Below, one piece after another: positions 33,674 to 43,274 of a stretch of 64,000 nt of DNA (its first letter is position 1; the number at the start of each line of letters is the position of its first letter). The stretch is from Ancylostoma caninum. Its lineage: Eukaryota > Nematoda > Chromadorea > Rhabditida > Ancylostomatidae. The notes under the pieces are model-generated. The model worked only from the letters and a program-made list of their open reading frames with translations, searched no databases and was not told where the DNA came from. The DNA is taken from assembly GCA_037903475.1 (NCBI GenBank), contig JBAJFG010000064.1:434001-498000 (forward strand), in the 5' to 3' direction. A program made the translations under genes and the position numbers.

Positions 33674-34567
33674 CAGGGTGCGGCAAAAGTATTGTCCGCT
33701 TGAAATGTCTCATGAAAACCTCATAATTTGGCATGGATGGGACGAATTTCTTCACAACATACAGAAAACAATATAGCGAACAATATGAGACTATGTCTGG
33801 TCAATTTTATCTCCATTCTTGAGAGCAGTTCTGAGGAAAATAGGAGGGAAGACGTAAGTGATGCGCCGTAGGGGACGTCGTCGATTTCATCCTTTGTTTC
33901 TTTTAAACAATCCACACGCAAGCCCATACTCTGGTGCGGTGTAGCACATGCTTGCTCCTTCAGAGCGCCTATGTGGTACAACCCAACTGTTCAAAACTGT
34001 AGGAGTACGGTGGTCGCTAATTTGGAACTGGAGAGCTCACGAATGATTTCTTGTGCAAAACCCCTTCACTGGCTTTACTTTGTAAGCTGGAGGAAAATCT
34101 TCTTACAAAAGGAATGGCCCACTTCTAAACCAATAATCGATTCTACAGGAAGTGTGCTTCTGCCGAATATTGTTTCTCGTTCATGCGGTAATTTTGGCGC
34201 AAGAACCAAAGGAAATGATATGAAGCTCCTCCGCGCCGTTAACAAATACAGAAACAAAGTTAAATCATAGCAGAGACAGGAGCTTTGTGGAAGGCTTAAC
34301 ATATGCTATTTCTTAGCACTGTTCCCATTCCACAAACACATCTCAGAAAAAAATCTCGATCAAGTCAAAGATGACTACTTGCATCGCAGCGGTGAAGCCC
34401 TCTCCCGCCTAAATTAGGGATAAAATGGATTGAATACATGTGTCTCAGTCTTACATTGTTCTCAGGGTTCTAGGCAGCAGAAGGGTCAACTTTATTTTCC
34501 ATCTAATTTCGACTTTCTATATAATTTATGTGTCACAAAAGGCGGTCAATACTTTTGCCGCACCCTG
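33674..34567. mobile_element. Tc1/mariner-type element, copy 1 (full length, decayed)
   Basis: CAGGGTGCGGCAAAAGTATT at 33674 is mirrored by AATACTTTTGCCGCACCCTG ending at 34567, both flanked by TA. The inner plus-strand frame 33971-34270 contains WPTSKPIIDS, which may be a decayed form of the mariner block WPP.SPDLNP, followed by LLRAVNK. The reading is broken and short, so the element is inactive. Confidence 0.75.
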
Positions 34568-35416
34568 TAAACCCTCGTCCATTCTTTCAACAAAAAAAAA
34601 GCGTTCAGAAGACAGATTGTCATCTCATTCAGCCCAATATGTTGCCCGCTGGTACATGAAAGAAACTAAGCTGCACTGTTGCGGTTTACTATGTACACGG
34701 CACTTCAATATTATTCACCATAGCTGGCTAGTTTTTAACAGCAATGCACTTTTTTAGCTGATGAAAGAGGCTGATTCCAAAAAAAAAAAACTAGAAGAGA
34801 ATGTCAGTGTCTATCTCCTCTCGTCTAGCATCGGCGATGTTTACGACCTTAGGCTAAACAGCGTCTAGCACAACACTGGGCTAACTCGTACAAAATTTTG
34901 AACCTAAGCTGCCTTGTAGACATTCGACTCGATAAGACTTTTCCGGAATAATCGACGTTTCGATCAATTTTTCTTTTTTTTCATCTACTTCGAAAAGGCA
35001 TTGTTTGATATAACTCGCATATTGTAGGTTTTTGAACAGACGGTATTTTGCATAACTCGGTTCTTGGATCTTTTCGAAGAATCGATTCCGAATAATGGAA
35101 GAGCGTATGGAAGTGAGAAGAACTTGCATCCCGCAAAAGGACATTAGGCATCACCGTAGTTTCAGCACCTACGCATCTAACTTATTTGGAATGGAACACG
35201 GTATCTTTACCTAAACGCACACATCGCCGATTTTAGCACGTTTCAATGAGCTCCACGTTGTTTGCTTGGATCATTTGATGAGGAGGAAGATATTTTTCCA
35301 TTTAAAATAAGCAAAACAAGTAGGCTTTTTAATATTCTATTTAGTTGTATCGCATACGAAACTTCATAGGTTTGTATTTGTTCACCATGTAAATATTGTT
35401 TTTTCGGCGTTGGAGC
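34568..35416. other. No supported gene
   Basis: Sequence between two transposon copies, AT-rich, with short ORFs (such as 34881-35144 on the minus strand) that have no recognisable features. Confidence 0.4.
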
Positions 35417-35689
35417 CTAATCCTTTCTCAATAGAGAATGGTAGCAACTGCAACTATTGCAAGGAAACGAACAATGTAATACACCCGCTTGGATGAAGTC
35501 CGATTTTCGCCACATATATCCTATCTTCATGTCTTTATCTGTAACAAGGCTTTCATGATCAACGTAATTAAATACGTATGTACTTGTAGCTAAAGATGGC
35601 GGTAGACCACGATTGACAGGCGGAAACGATAATATGAATGGATCGAGAATTGTGGGAATCGGCCAGGCTGACCCTAATGCACCATACAT
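35417..35689 (-). CDS. Unassigned ORF between two transposon copies
   Basis: A 90-codon minus-strand frame reads MYGALGSAWPIPTILDPF, then RGLPPSLATSTYVFNYVDHE and DMKIGYMWRKSDF before turning cysteine-rich. Its composition is protein-like, and the middle is reminiscent of an extracellular domain, but I cannot name a family. An in-frame stop lies just upstream and no acceptor is seen before the ATG. A donor may lie inside the last third (CAAGCGGGT). Confidence 0.25.
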   Translation of the reverse strand: MYGALGSAWPIPTILDPFILSFPPVNRGLPPSLATSTYVFNYVDHESLVTDKDMKIGYMWRKSDFIQAGVLHCSFPCNSCSCYHSLLRKD

Positions 35690-35764
35690 GAATTTGTGAA
35701 CAACGTTCCAATGAGTTCATATATTACATTGTTGAGTTATCGGATATTTAGGATGTTCTCCGGT

Positions 35765-36312
35765 ATATCATTTCCTTTGGTTCTTGCGCCAAAATTATTG
35801 CATGAACGAGAAACAATCTTCGGTAGAAGCACACTTCCCGTAGAATCGATTATTGGTTTAGAAGTGGGCCATTCCTTTTGTAAGAAGATTTTCCTCCAGC
35901 TTACAAAGTAAAGCCAGTGAAGGGGTTTTGCACAAGAAACCATTCGTGAGCTCTCCAGTTCCAAATTAGCGACCACCGTACTCCTACAGTTTTGAACAGC
36001 TGGGTTGTACCACATAGGCGCTCTGAAGGAGCAAGCTGGTGCTACACCGCACCAGAGTATGGGCTTGCGTGTGGATTGTTTAAAAGAAACAAAGGATGAA
36101 ATCGACGACGTTCCCTACGGCGCATCACTTACGTCTTCCCTCCTACTTTCCTCAGAACTGCTCTCAAGAATGGAGATAAAATTGACCAGACATAGTCTCA
36201 TATTGTTCGCTATATTGTTTTCTGTATGTTGTGAAGAAATTCGTCCCATCCATGCCAAATTATGAGGTTTTCATGAGACATTTCAAGCGGACAATACCTT
36301 TGCCGCACCCTG
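35765..36312. mobile_element. Tc1/mariner-type element, copy 2 (truncated, inverted)
   Basis: Reverse complement of 33674-34221, with the same 548-bp length and few substitutions. It ends in GCCGCACCCTG plus TA at 36312-36314. The other end is cut at about 35765. The original terminus at that side is missing. Confidence 0.85.
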
Positions 36313-36373
36313 TATAGTCGAATAATCATGACGTAGACGCTTCGACGTTATCCTAACATATATCGAAGAACTC

Positions 36374-36646
36374 TTGCACGTAGACCGCATGAGAAAAATA
36401 TTTAGAGGGGAGGATTCACGGTGGAGCGCCTCAATCTTTTCCCGACACTTGAATGCTGCGAAAAACCGTAAGAAGCGGAGAAATTCTTTACGAAAGGCAG
36501 AAGAAGGAAGAAAAAGTTGCAAGAGGCCACCATCACTTAAAGATCAAGTGCTAAGGTTCAAGAAGTATAGGGGTAATTTTGAACCCCTCTGTTCGTGGGA
36601 GGAACTGTTGTCCGAAGTAATGAAGGCCTCGCTCAGTCTGCATTAG
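36374..36646 (+). CDS. Unassigned basic ORF
   Basis: A 90-codon frame is open upstream as well (YIEELLHVDRMRKIF). It is very basic in the middle (RHLNAAKNRKKRRNSLRKAE) and ends FEPLCSWEELLSEVMKASLS before a stop. It could be a single exon of a nuclear or nucleolar protein. No homologue is recognised and no splice sites were confirmed. Confidence 0.25.
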   Translation: MHVDRMRKIFRGEDSRWSASIFSRHLNAAKNRKKRRNSLRKAEEGRKSCKRPPSLKDQVLRFKKYRGNFEPLCSWEELLSEVMKASLSLH

Positions 36647-36649
36647 AAT

Positions 36650-37414
36650 TATCAGTCCGATTTTTTATGTGGAAAAAATAAAAAAAAGGAGAATAAGAAA
36701 TAAATAAATCATAACAAGAAAGATGCAGCGTATAACTTGTACAGGCAGATTTGTGCGAAAAGTTTTGTCTTCGATCGCGGTAGATCAACGGGGCTGCTAA
36801 ATTCCAACTTCGTCAACTGCTTTGTTCGCCTAATTTCAACCTAGTTGAGCGTTTTGCTACACATTTTCCGAGCATACTAAGTCCTGCAAATTGTATTGCT
36901 TTGACGGATCGATACTGGCAATATGGAATGTTGTATTTTTCATGCGTTTCCCTCTTTTCTCGCCTACTCACGTGAGTGGCGGGCATTCTGATCTACCGCA
37001 GTCAATGCTGTGATGCCCATGCGCTACTCTTCAGAAGGGGGGGGGGACACCTTACAAGTGTTGTTGTTGTTGTTGTGTCCAATGTTTTTTCTACATACTA
37101 AATTCATATGCTTAACCAAAGTTTCTTATCCAAAGTATTTTTCCAGTTATTCATACAGTTCAACAAGTTCATCTCTATTGAGCAGTTCAGATGACTTAAG
37201 ATCAACCAGAAACGTTGTATCCCAGTTTTTTTTTTTTGGTCAGTTTAAACATGTTACATATGTCAAAACAATTGCTTGCCCATAGAGTCAGATCTGCCTT
37301 GATCGTTGCTGTCTTTCCTTAATGTTTCTTTTTTCCAATGTTTTTTCTACATACTAAATTTCGGTGTTTTGCCTTTCTCTGTGGTGGTCTTTCCTGTGCT
37401 GCTGCACGTCTCCC
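36650..37414. other. No supported gene
   Basis: AT-rich sequence with a GGGGGGGGG run at about 37029 and two copies of CCAATGTTTTTTCTACATAC (37078 and 37334), which suggests a small duplication of about 256 bp. Confidence 0.4.
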
Positions 37415-37735
37415 TTGAAAGCAGTGTCCACGCTCAGAGCAAGTTTTTAGTGTTGGGTATCAGAAGAATCTAGGGGCACTGGTGATTACAATGAGTACGT
37501 ACTAAAACTTAAAACTGACAAAAATTCCCTTCTTGAACCGTTTCATTCTAGAAAAATCGAGCAGCCGGCGCATCGAAAGCTCGTACGAGGAGTTGCGCCG
37601 CGATCTTTCGATGCCAGCGAAGCAAGTTCGCGCCGTCATGCCTACAACGCCTTCAGTTCCACCTCATTGTTTTCCATTGATGTTTCACTTTTCACTACGC
37701 GCTCCCTTTTGTTTCATACGGCTTCGATAATTTCT

Positions 37736-38011
37736 GCAGTCCATCTGGAACGATGGGGCGGATGAGACCAGTGGAAAGCTTAAGACAGCGCGGCCTATTT
37801 GCTGTTTCGATCAGCTCTTTGGAGTGAGACTAATAAAAAAAACCGGATTGTAAAGTGATGGTAGAAGAGGTGCTAAACTGGTAGAAAGAAACGTATACGT
37901 TTAGAAAAAAAACTGTCACATAGAACGAGTCGGCATATACTGCCAAGTCTGCCACTTCGCCTTTAGATTTCCCACCGATCTCATCCGCCCCATCGTTTCG
38001 GATGGACTGTA
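37736..38011. mobile_element. Inner foldback with GCAGTCCATC ends
   Basis: CAGTCCATCTGGAACGATGG..GGCGGATGAGACC is mirrored by GATCTCATCCGCCCCATCG..GATGGACTG. A degraded relative lies at 54.84-55.11 kb. Confidence 0.7.
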
Positions 38012-38159
38012 GAAATCGTCGACGTCGAATAAAACTAAAGATAACGCGTTTTGAAAAGTAAGATATCAGAAGAAATCAGTGAACCCGAACCGGAGGCGCG
38101 GCACGCTTGACGGCGTGGAGTTGGCATCGATCGATCGCGGCACAACTCCGCGTACAAAA

Positions 38160-38378
38160 TTATTCATGCTTGCGGCGCGTCAAAGTTTACGCGCCTCTAC
38201 AAAACTTCACAGTTTTCGCGCCGACCCAAAGCGGCGAAGATGGAAACGCGGTTTGTTCGCGCGGCAGTCGCAACGGCAAAACTAGGAACATTGCTGACCT
38301 GCCAGGATTTCTCTTCAACCTCCCTCCTTTGCACTGTGTATCGGCGCGTAAACTTTGACGCGCCGCAAGCATGAATAA
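38160..38378. repeat. Inverted repeat with near-perfect 34-bp arms
   Basis: TTATTCATGCTTGCGGCGCG..CAAAGTTTACGCGC at 38160 is mirrored by GCGCGTAAACTTTGACGCGC..GCAAGCATGAATAA ending at 38378. Confidence 0.85.
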
Positions 38379-38879
38379 CTCTTACGAGCTTCGAATGCGT
38401 CGGCTGCACGATTTCTCCAAAATGAAACGGGTCAAGAAGGAGATTTTTGACAGTTTTGAGTAATAAAACATATTACATTGTGATCAGCTGTGCCGCTAGG
38501 TTCTTCTGATATCCAACACCCCAAACTTACCCTGGGTGTAGACCAGGGATGAGCGGATACGAGATTTTCTGCGGCCCGGATAACGGATAGGCCAAAAATG
38601 ACCGGATAACGGATGACGAGTAAGTGATTCAGATGCTAAAAAGCACCACATTTTATGTTGTTGCAAAATCGACGGAGTTTTGAATCACGAGCTTTGTAAT
38701 ATTTTGAAGTAGAGAGTGATGTTTCCATCGCAGTTCTAACACATATTCAAAAGCTCGTCTTACTCTCTTTCTTTCCTTTCTTTCTCATTTCCACGATCCG
38801 CTTTCCTTGGCTTTTTCAAAGGTGAATCGAAATGTAGTCGTTTGCAAAAATCGTCTCGAACTGAAACTCAAATTGAAAC

Positions 38880-39143
38880 ATGGGTTCAAACGCCGAAACA
38901 GCGTTGCAGCTAGAAAAAGGAATGTTACAAGCGTATGCGCGAGGGAACGTCAAACAATGTCCAATATTGGTCCAAGTCAGTCAATTTCGGACATATGTGT
39001 CTCAGAGTTACAGACTCAAATTGGATAACGTCAATACTCTGAGGGCACTGGCGGAATCTATCATGAGAAGATCTGTTCAGGATCTCGAACGTGACCATAG
39101 AATTCAGATAGTAACAAAACCAACCAGTTGGAGGTATCTCTGA
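38880..39143 (+). CDS. RPA70 N-terminal-domain-like ORF inside hAT-like element H2
   Basis: The 87-codon frame reads LEKGMLQAYARGNVKQCPIL, then QVSQFRTYVSQSYRLKLDNV and NTLRALAES. This parallels the first OB-fold of replication protein A large subunit (L..GA..A....GN...PILQV..I......YRLLMSDG.NTL). A splice donor (GAG before GTATCT) lies just before the stop at 39141-39143, so it may be a first exon. In RPA the domain binds partner proteins in DNA repair. In this position it is probably a captured host exon, or less likely a transposon accessory gene. Similarity was judged by eye. Confidence 0.45.
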   Translation: MGSNAETALQLEKGMLQAYARGNVKQCPILVQVSQFRTYVSQSYRLKLDNVNTLRALAESIMRRSVQDLERDHRIQIVTKPTSWRYL

Positions 39144-39284
39144 AAGGAAGAATGGGCCATGAAAATTAGTCGCTCAAAACACTTCTGTCGACTTTGCTGG
39201 CTCAGAAAAGTGTGATTTTTTTCACCTAACTAAATCAAACCTTAGCTGGAACATGACGAAGACGTGATGATTCAAATTACTTAA

Positions 39285-39747
39285 AGGCAGCAGGAGCTGA
39301 AATCCTCGACTTCGAGTTGAGCTATGGATGATGAAGTACAGACTCAGCACTTCATAAATGTGAAACGAACACAGACAATGATGGCTTACCTGCAGAGAAA
39401 ATGGAACATTCCTCGCGAATACGCCTGGCCGTGTCCGCGCGCGGACGAGTTTTCCCCGGCGCAAAAGCCATTGCAGTGCGTGGTTTGGCGCAGAGGGAAA
39501 ACGAAATGCATTCAGTTCACAGGGTTTCATGGCGGGACTCGGCCAAAACCACGCGCCGCCGTGGCTTTCGCGCCGGGGAAAACTCGTCCGCTCACGAACA
39601 CGGCTAGGCGTGTTCGCGACAAATGTTCCATTTTCTCTGCAGGTAAGCCATCATTGTCTGTGTTCGTTTCACATTTATGATGTGCCGAGTCTGTACTTCA
39701 CCACCCGCAACTCAGCTCAGAGTCGGGAATTTCAGCTCCTCCTGCCT
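39285..39747. mobile_element. TTAA-flanked (piggyBac-type) MITE, copy 1
   Basis: TTAA at 39281-39284 and 39748-39751. The inverted ends AGGCAGCAGGAGCTGAAATC and TTTCAGCTCCTCCTGCCT are followed by long palindromic arms (ACAGACAATGATGGCTTACC..GCGCGGACGAGTTTTCCCC). At 463 bp it is almost the same size as copy 2. It is inserted in H2. Confidence 0.9.
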
Positions 39748-40437
39748 TTAACCAATAAAACAAGTTCGGCATCTGCCGCGGTATGACAATTCAGAGCCGA
39801 CTATCAAAATCGGACATCGATTTCGCAACAACTTAATAAAATATTATAAGTGATAAACGTGAATTACGACATGAATATAGGGGAAGGGAGGACTGAAGAG
39901 GGCTAAAGCCTTGCTTCATTTAAGTTTTGTGGAGTTCTGATAAACCTTCTAGTACTGACTGACTATTATGAACGCGTTGACTAAACACTATTAAATCGAT
40001 ACATTCAAAAATTGATAGAAACTGTAGAGATTGATGAATAGTCGATGTGAACCTTGCGAGGAAGAGGCACCTCTCATCGGTGAGCTGCAAGCTCACCAAT
40101 TTCCGACGACCGAAAAACATGAGCAAGAGCATCTCTTTTTGAGCAGGTACAAGATGTTTTATGTTTTATGTGCCTTCTCCTACTTTGGTGCAAGACTGTA
40201 AACTATTGGTGACGTAAAACGGGTTAGATCGAGCGATACTTCTTGGAATTGAGGCTATCCTCCGTTGAGAACGTGCGAAATGAAGCTACTATTTTCGGCC
40301 TTATCCGCACCGTTATCCGGCGCCAAAAGCCCGGATAACGGTGCGGATAACGGATAGGCCAGAACCTACGGATAACGGTTAAATGGATAACCGGATACGG
40401 ACAATCCGCTCATCCGTGGTGTGGACACTGCCCTTAA

Positions 40438-40901
40438 AGGCAGCAGGAGCTGAAATTCTCGACTCTGAGCTGAGCTGCGGGTGGTGAAGTACAGACTCAG
40501 CACATCATAAATGTGAAACGAACACAGACAATGATGGCTTACCTGCAGAGAAAATGGAACATTCGTCACGAACACGCCTGGCCGTGTTTGCGCGCGGACG
40601 AGTTTTCCCCGGCGCAAAAGCCATTGCGGTGCGTGGTTTGGCGCAAAGGGAAAACGAAATGCATTCAATTCACAGGGTTTCATGGCGAGACTCGGACAAA
40701 ACCACGTGCCGCAATGACTTTCGCGCCGGGGGAAAACTCGTCCGCGCACGAACACGGCCAGGCGTGTTCGCGACGAATGTTCCATTTTCTCTGCAGGTAA
40801 GCCATTATTGTCTGTGTTCGTTTCACATTTATGATCTGCTGAGTCTGTACTTCACCACCCGCAGCTCAGCTCAGAGTCGAGAATTTCAGCTCCTGCTGCC
40901 T
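40438..40901. mobile_element. TTAA-flanked (piggyBac-type) MITE, copy 2
   Basis: TTAA at 40434-40437 and 40902-40905. The ends AGGCAGCAGGAGCTGAAATT and TTTCAGCTCCTGCTGCCT match copy 1. The element is 464 bp and very similar to copy 1 throughout. Its insertion site is 8 bp beyond the right target duplication of H2. Confidence 0.9.
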
Positions 40902-41095
40902 TTAAGGGGAATACTAGTGCCATTAAAGACAGTGCCCACGCTCAGGGTAAGTTTGAAGTGTTGGGCATTAGAAGAATCTAGAGGCACTGCTGTTTACAAT
41001 GGAGTATGTATTACAACTCGAAACTCTCGAAAATCCCCTTCTTGAACCGTTTCATTTCGGAGAAATCGCGCCCCTGGCGCATCGAAAGCTCTTAA

Positions 41096-42328
41096 CAGTC
41101 TGTCCGAAACGACGAGTCCCCTCAGCTGGCGGGAAACTTCGTGCTGCGCGACTGCGGCGCGGCCGTCTTGGTAGGGTACGTCGAATGGATCAGCTGTTGA
41201 GATCAACGCCGCCACGCTCAATCGGCAAAAAGGTGGGGTTTTCTTTGTTTTTATCCATTGTTTTGGTTTCTTTTTTGAATACATCATCATATGTCAGGCA
41301 GTTGCTTGTCTGAGGCAGTTTTGAACGTTTCTCTTTCATTTGAATGTGCTTTTTTGTGGTTTCTACCATGGCCATTCAGAAAAAAAAACAACGAGAAAAC
41401 ACATTCAAACAAAAAAGAAACGTGAAAAACAGCCTCAGACAAGCAATGGCCTGATATATGATGATATATTCAAAAAAGAAACTACAACAATGTATAAAAA
41501 AAGGAAACTCTCCTTTTTGCTGATTGAACGTGGCGGCGTTGATCTCAACAGCTGATCAATCCGACGTACAGTCTATCCGAAACGACGAGTCCCCTCAGCC
41601 GGCGGGAAACGTCGTGGCAGTGCTACTGCGGCGCGGCCGTCTTGGCAGCGTACGTCGAATTGATGGGTATGGGTCATGATGAGGCAAAATGGGGTGGCGT
41701 CTTCCCGCCCTTCGGCGTCGACTCGTCCCCACTCATATTCAAATTTGCATAGGCAACTATGGTGAAATCGCGCGCGAATTAGTGCGAGTAGGTCCTGAAG
41801 GGCGGGGCGATGGTTCGAATGAACCAATCGCAGACACATTTCCCACCCACTTTTGCCTCATCATGACCCACACCCCGAATTGATCGGCTGTTGAGATCAA
41901 CGCCGCCACGCTCAATCGGCAAAAAGGTGGGGTTTTCTTTGTTTTTATCCATTGTTGTGGTTTCTTTTTTGAATACATCATCATATGTCAGGCAGTTGCT
42001 TGTCTGAGGCAGTTTTGAACGTTTCTTTTTCATTTGAATGTGCTTTTTTGTGGTTTCTACCATGGCCATTCAGAAAAAAAAAACAACGAGAAAACACATT
42101 CAAACAAAAAAGAAACGTGAAAAACAGCCTCAGACAAGCAATGGCCTGATATATGATGATATATTCAAAAAAGAAACTACAACAATGTATAAAAAAAGGA
42201 AACTCTCCTTTTTGCTGATTGAACGTGGCGGCGTTGATCTCAACAGCTGATCAATCCGACGTACAGTCTATCCGAAACGACGAGTCCCCTCAGCCGGCGG
42301 GAAACGTCGTGGCAGTGCTACTGCGGCG
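41096..42328. repeat. Tandem foldback units, period about 473 bp (two and a fraction copies)
   Basis: Unit A is 41096-41568. Unit B is 41569-42263 and is 475 bp once a 220-bp insertion with its target duplication is subtracted. A third start runs 42264-42328. Each unit begins CAGTCTRTCCGAAACGAC and folds back around CTTTTTTGTGGTTTCTACC. Each ends in GGCGTTGATCTCAACAGCTG..GACGTA, lacking the far right arm, before the next unit begins. Confidence 0.85.
41665..41876. mobile_element. 212-bp MITE with perfect 8-bp target duplication
   Basis: GAATTGAT occurs at 41657-41664 and again at 41877-41884. The inverted ends share GGGTCATGATGAGGCAAAA. An 8-bp duplication points to hAT-type transposition. 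It is absent from the otherwise matching unit A, which therefore serves as the empty site. Confidence 0.9.
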
Positions 42329-42383
42329 AGGGGCGTGTCTCGCACGAGATCTGCAAAACTCTGTCATCTCTGCACTCTGCAGG

Positions 42384-42680
42384 ATGGCGGTAGCCGCTAG
42401 CTCGGATGGATCTCGCACCTCTCTTAGTGAACTGTATACAGCATTCAAATGGGCAACTAAGGAAAAGGCAATATGGAGCAAAATCATCTCCCCGCAAAAT
42501 TATTTGCTTTTTCTTCTTTTCGAACAAGTGAGGGTATAGTTCTATTATGTAAGTAGCATTGCTCTCTTGTATCAGGTTGGTGCGGAATTAATTGCCGAAA
42601 TGAACACTTCAGTTCAAAGTGTTATAACTTGGCTAAAACACAACATTCTTCATCAGTTTAATGCCCATTCAATTTGCTAA
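42384..42680 (+). CDS. Candidate two-exon gene, 82 residues, unknown
   Basis: Exon 1 is 42384-42527 (48 codons, MAVAASSDGSRTSLSELY...PQNYLLFLLFEQ), followed by GTGAGG. Exon 2 is 42576-42680, after TGTATCAG (VGAELIAEMNTSVQSVITWL..stop). The 48-nt intron and intact phase are typical for these worms, and a CTGCAG acceptor-like site sits two bases before the ATG. I recognise no family. It lies between two foldback elements that share ends, so it could be the remnant of a host gene broken by them, with the real 3' end lost at 42717. Confidence 0.35.
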
Positions 42681-42718
42681 ATCTTTCCTAACAATACAGT
42701 GAAGACGCTATGTCTCTA

Positions 42719-43272
42719 CAGTCTATCCGAAACGACGAGTCCCCTCAGCCGGCGGGAAACGTCGGTGTGGCGCGCTTGTGGCGTGGCCTTCTTGGCAGCG
42801 CACGTCAAATTGATCAGCTGTTGAGATCAACGCCGCCACGATCAATGGGCGAAAAGGTGGGTTTTCTTTGTTCTTATTCATTGTTGTGGTTTTCTTTTTG
42901 AATATATCAGCATATGTCAGGCCGTTGCTCGTCTGAGGCTGTTTTGCACGTTTCTTTTTTTATTTGAGTGTGTTTTTTCGTTGTTTTTCTGGGTGGCCAT
43001 AGTAGAATCCAAAAAAAACACATTCAGATAAAAAGGAAACGTTCAAAAAGGCCTCTAACAAGCAACGGCCTGATATATGATGATTTATTCAAGAAAGAAA
43101 TCACAACAATGAATAAAAACAAAGAAAAACCCACCTTTTGCCGATTGAGCGTGGCGGCGTTGATCTCCAACGACTGAGCAATTTGACGTATGCTGCTAAG
43201 ACGGCCGCGCCGCAGTCGCGCCGCCACGAGTCTTCCCGCCGGCTGAGGGGACTCGTCGTTTCGGATAGACTG
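42719..43272. mobile_element. Complete TA-flanked foldback element, 554 bp
   Basis: CAGTCTATCCGAAACGACGA at 42719 is mirrored by TCGTCGTTTCGGATAGACTG ending at 43272, with TA on both sides. The arms run through CCCCTCAGCCGGCGGGAA and GATCAACGCCGCCACG. It is the intact form of the units at 41.1-42.3 kb. Confidence 0.9.
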
Positions 43273-43274
43273 TA

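Larger units (their letters stand above)
38544..40418. mobile_element. hAT-like DNA transposon H2, 1.9 kb
   Basis: The left end CAGGGATGAGCGGATACGAG (38544) is mirrored by ATCCGCTCATCCGTG ending at 40418. Flanking 8-mers are GTGTAGAC (38536-38543) and GTGTGGAC (40419-40426), one mismatch apart. The subterminal regions carry CGGATAACGGATA-type repeats on both sides (38575-38620 and 40310-40405). It carries an RPA70-like ORF (38880-39143) and a TTAA MITE (39285-39747). No transposase was recognised. Confidence 0.8.
37415..40437. mobile_element. Outer foldback carrying several nested elements
   Basis: GCAGTGTCCACGCTCAGAG near 37420, with GTTGGGTATCAGAAGAATCT and CGAACCGTTTCATT-type blocks up to 37590, is mirrored at 38385-38535 (AATGAAACGGGTCAAGAAGG, TTCTTCTGATATCCAACACC, CTTACCCTGGGTG). 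It finishes GGACACTGCCCTTAA at 40423-40437, after the inserted hAT-like element H2. A related left arm restarts at 40920. The end next to TTAA suggests a piggyBac-type element. Confidence 0.6.

Noticed and set aside
33721..33981. 86-codon minus-strand ORF, also present at 36005-36265
   Set aside because: Both are the same non-coding part of the two Tc1/mariner copies. Presence in both reflects transposon duplication, not gene conservation.
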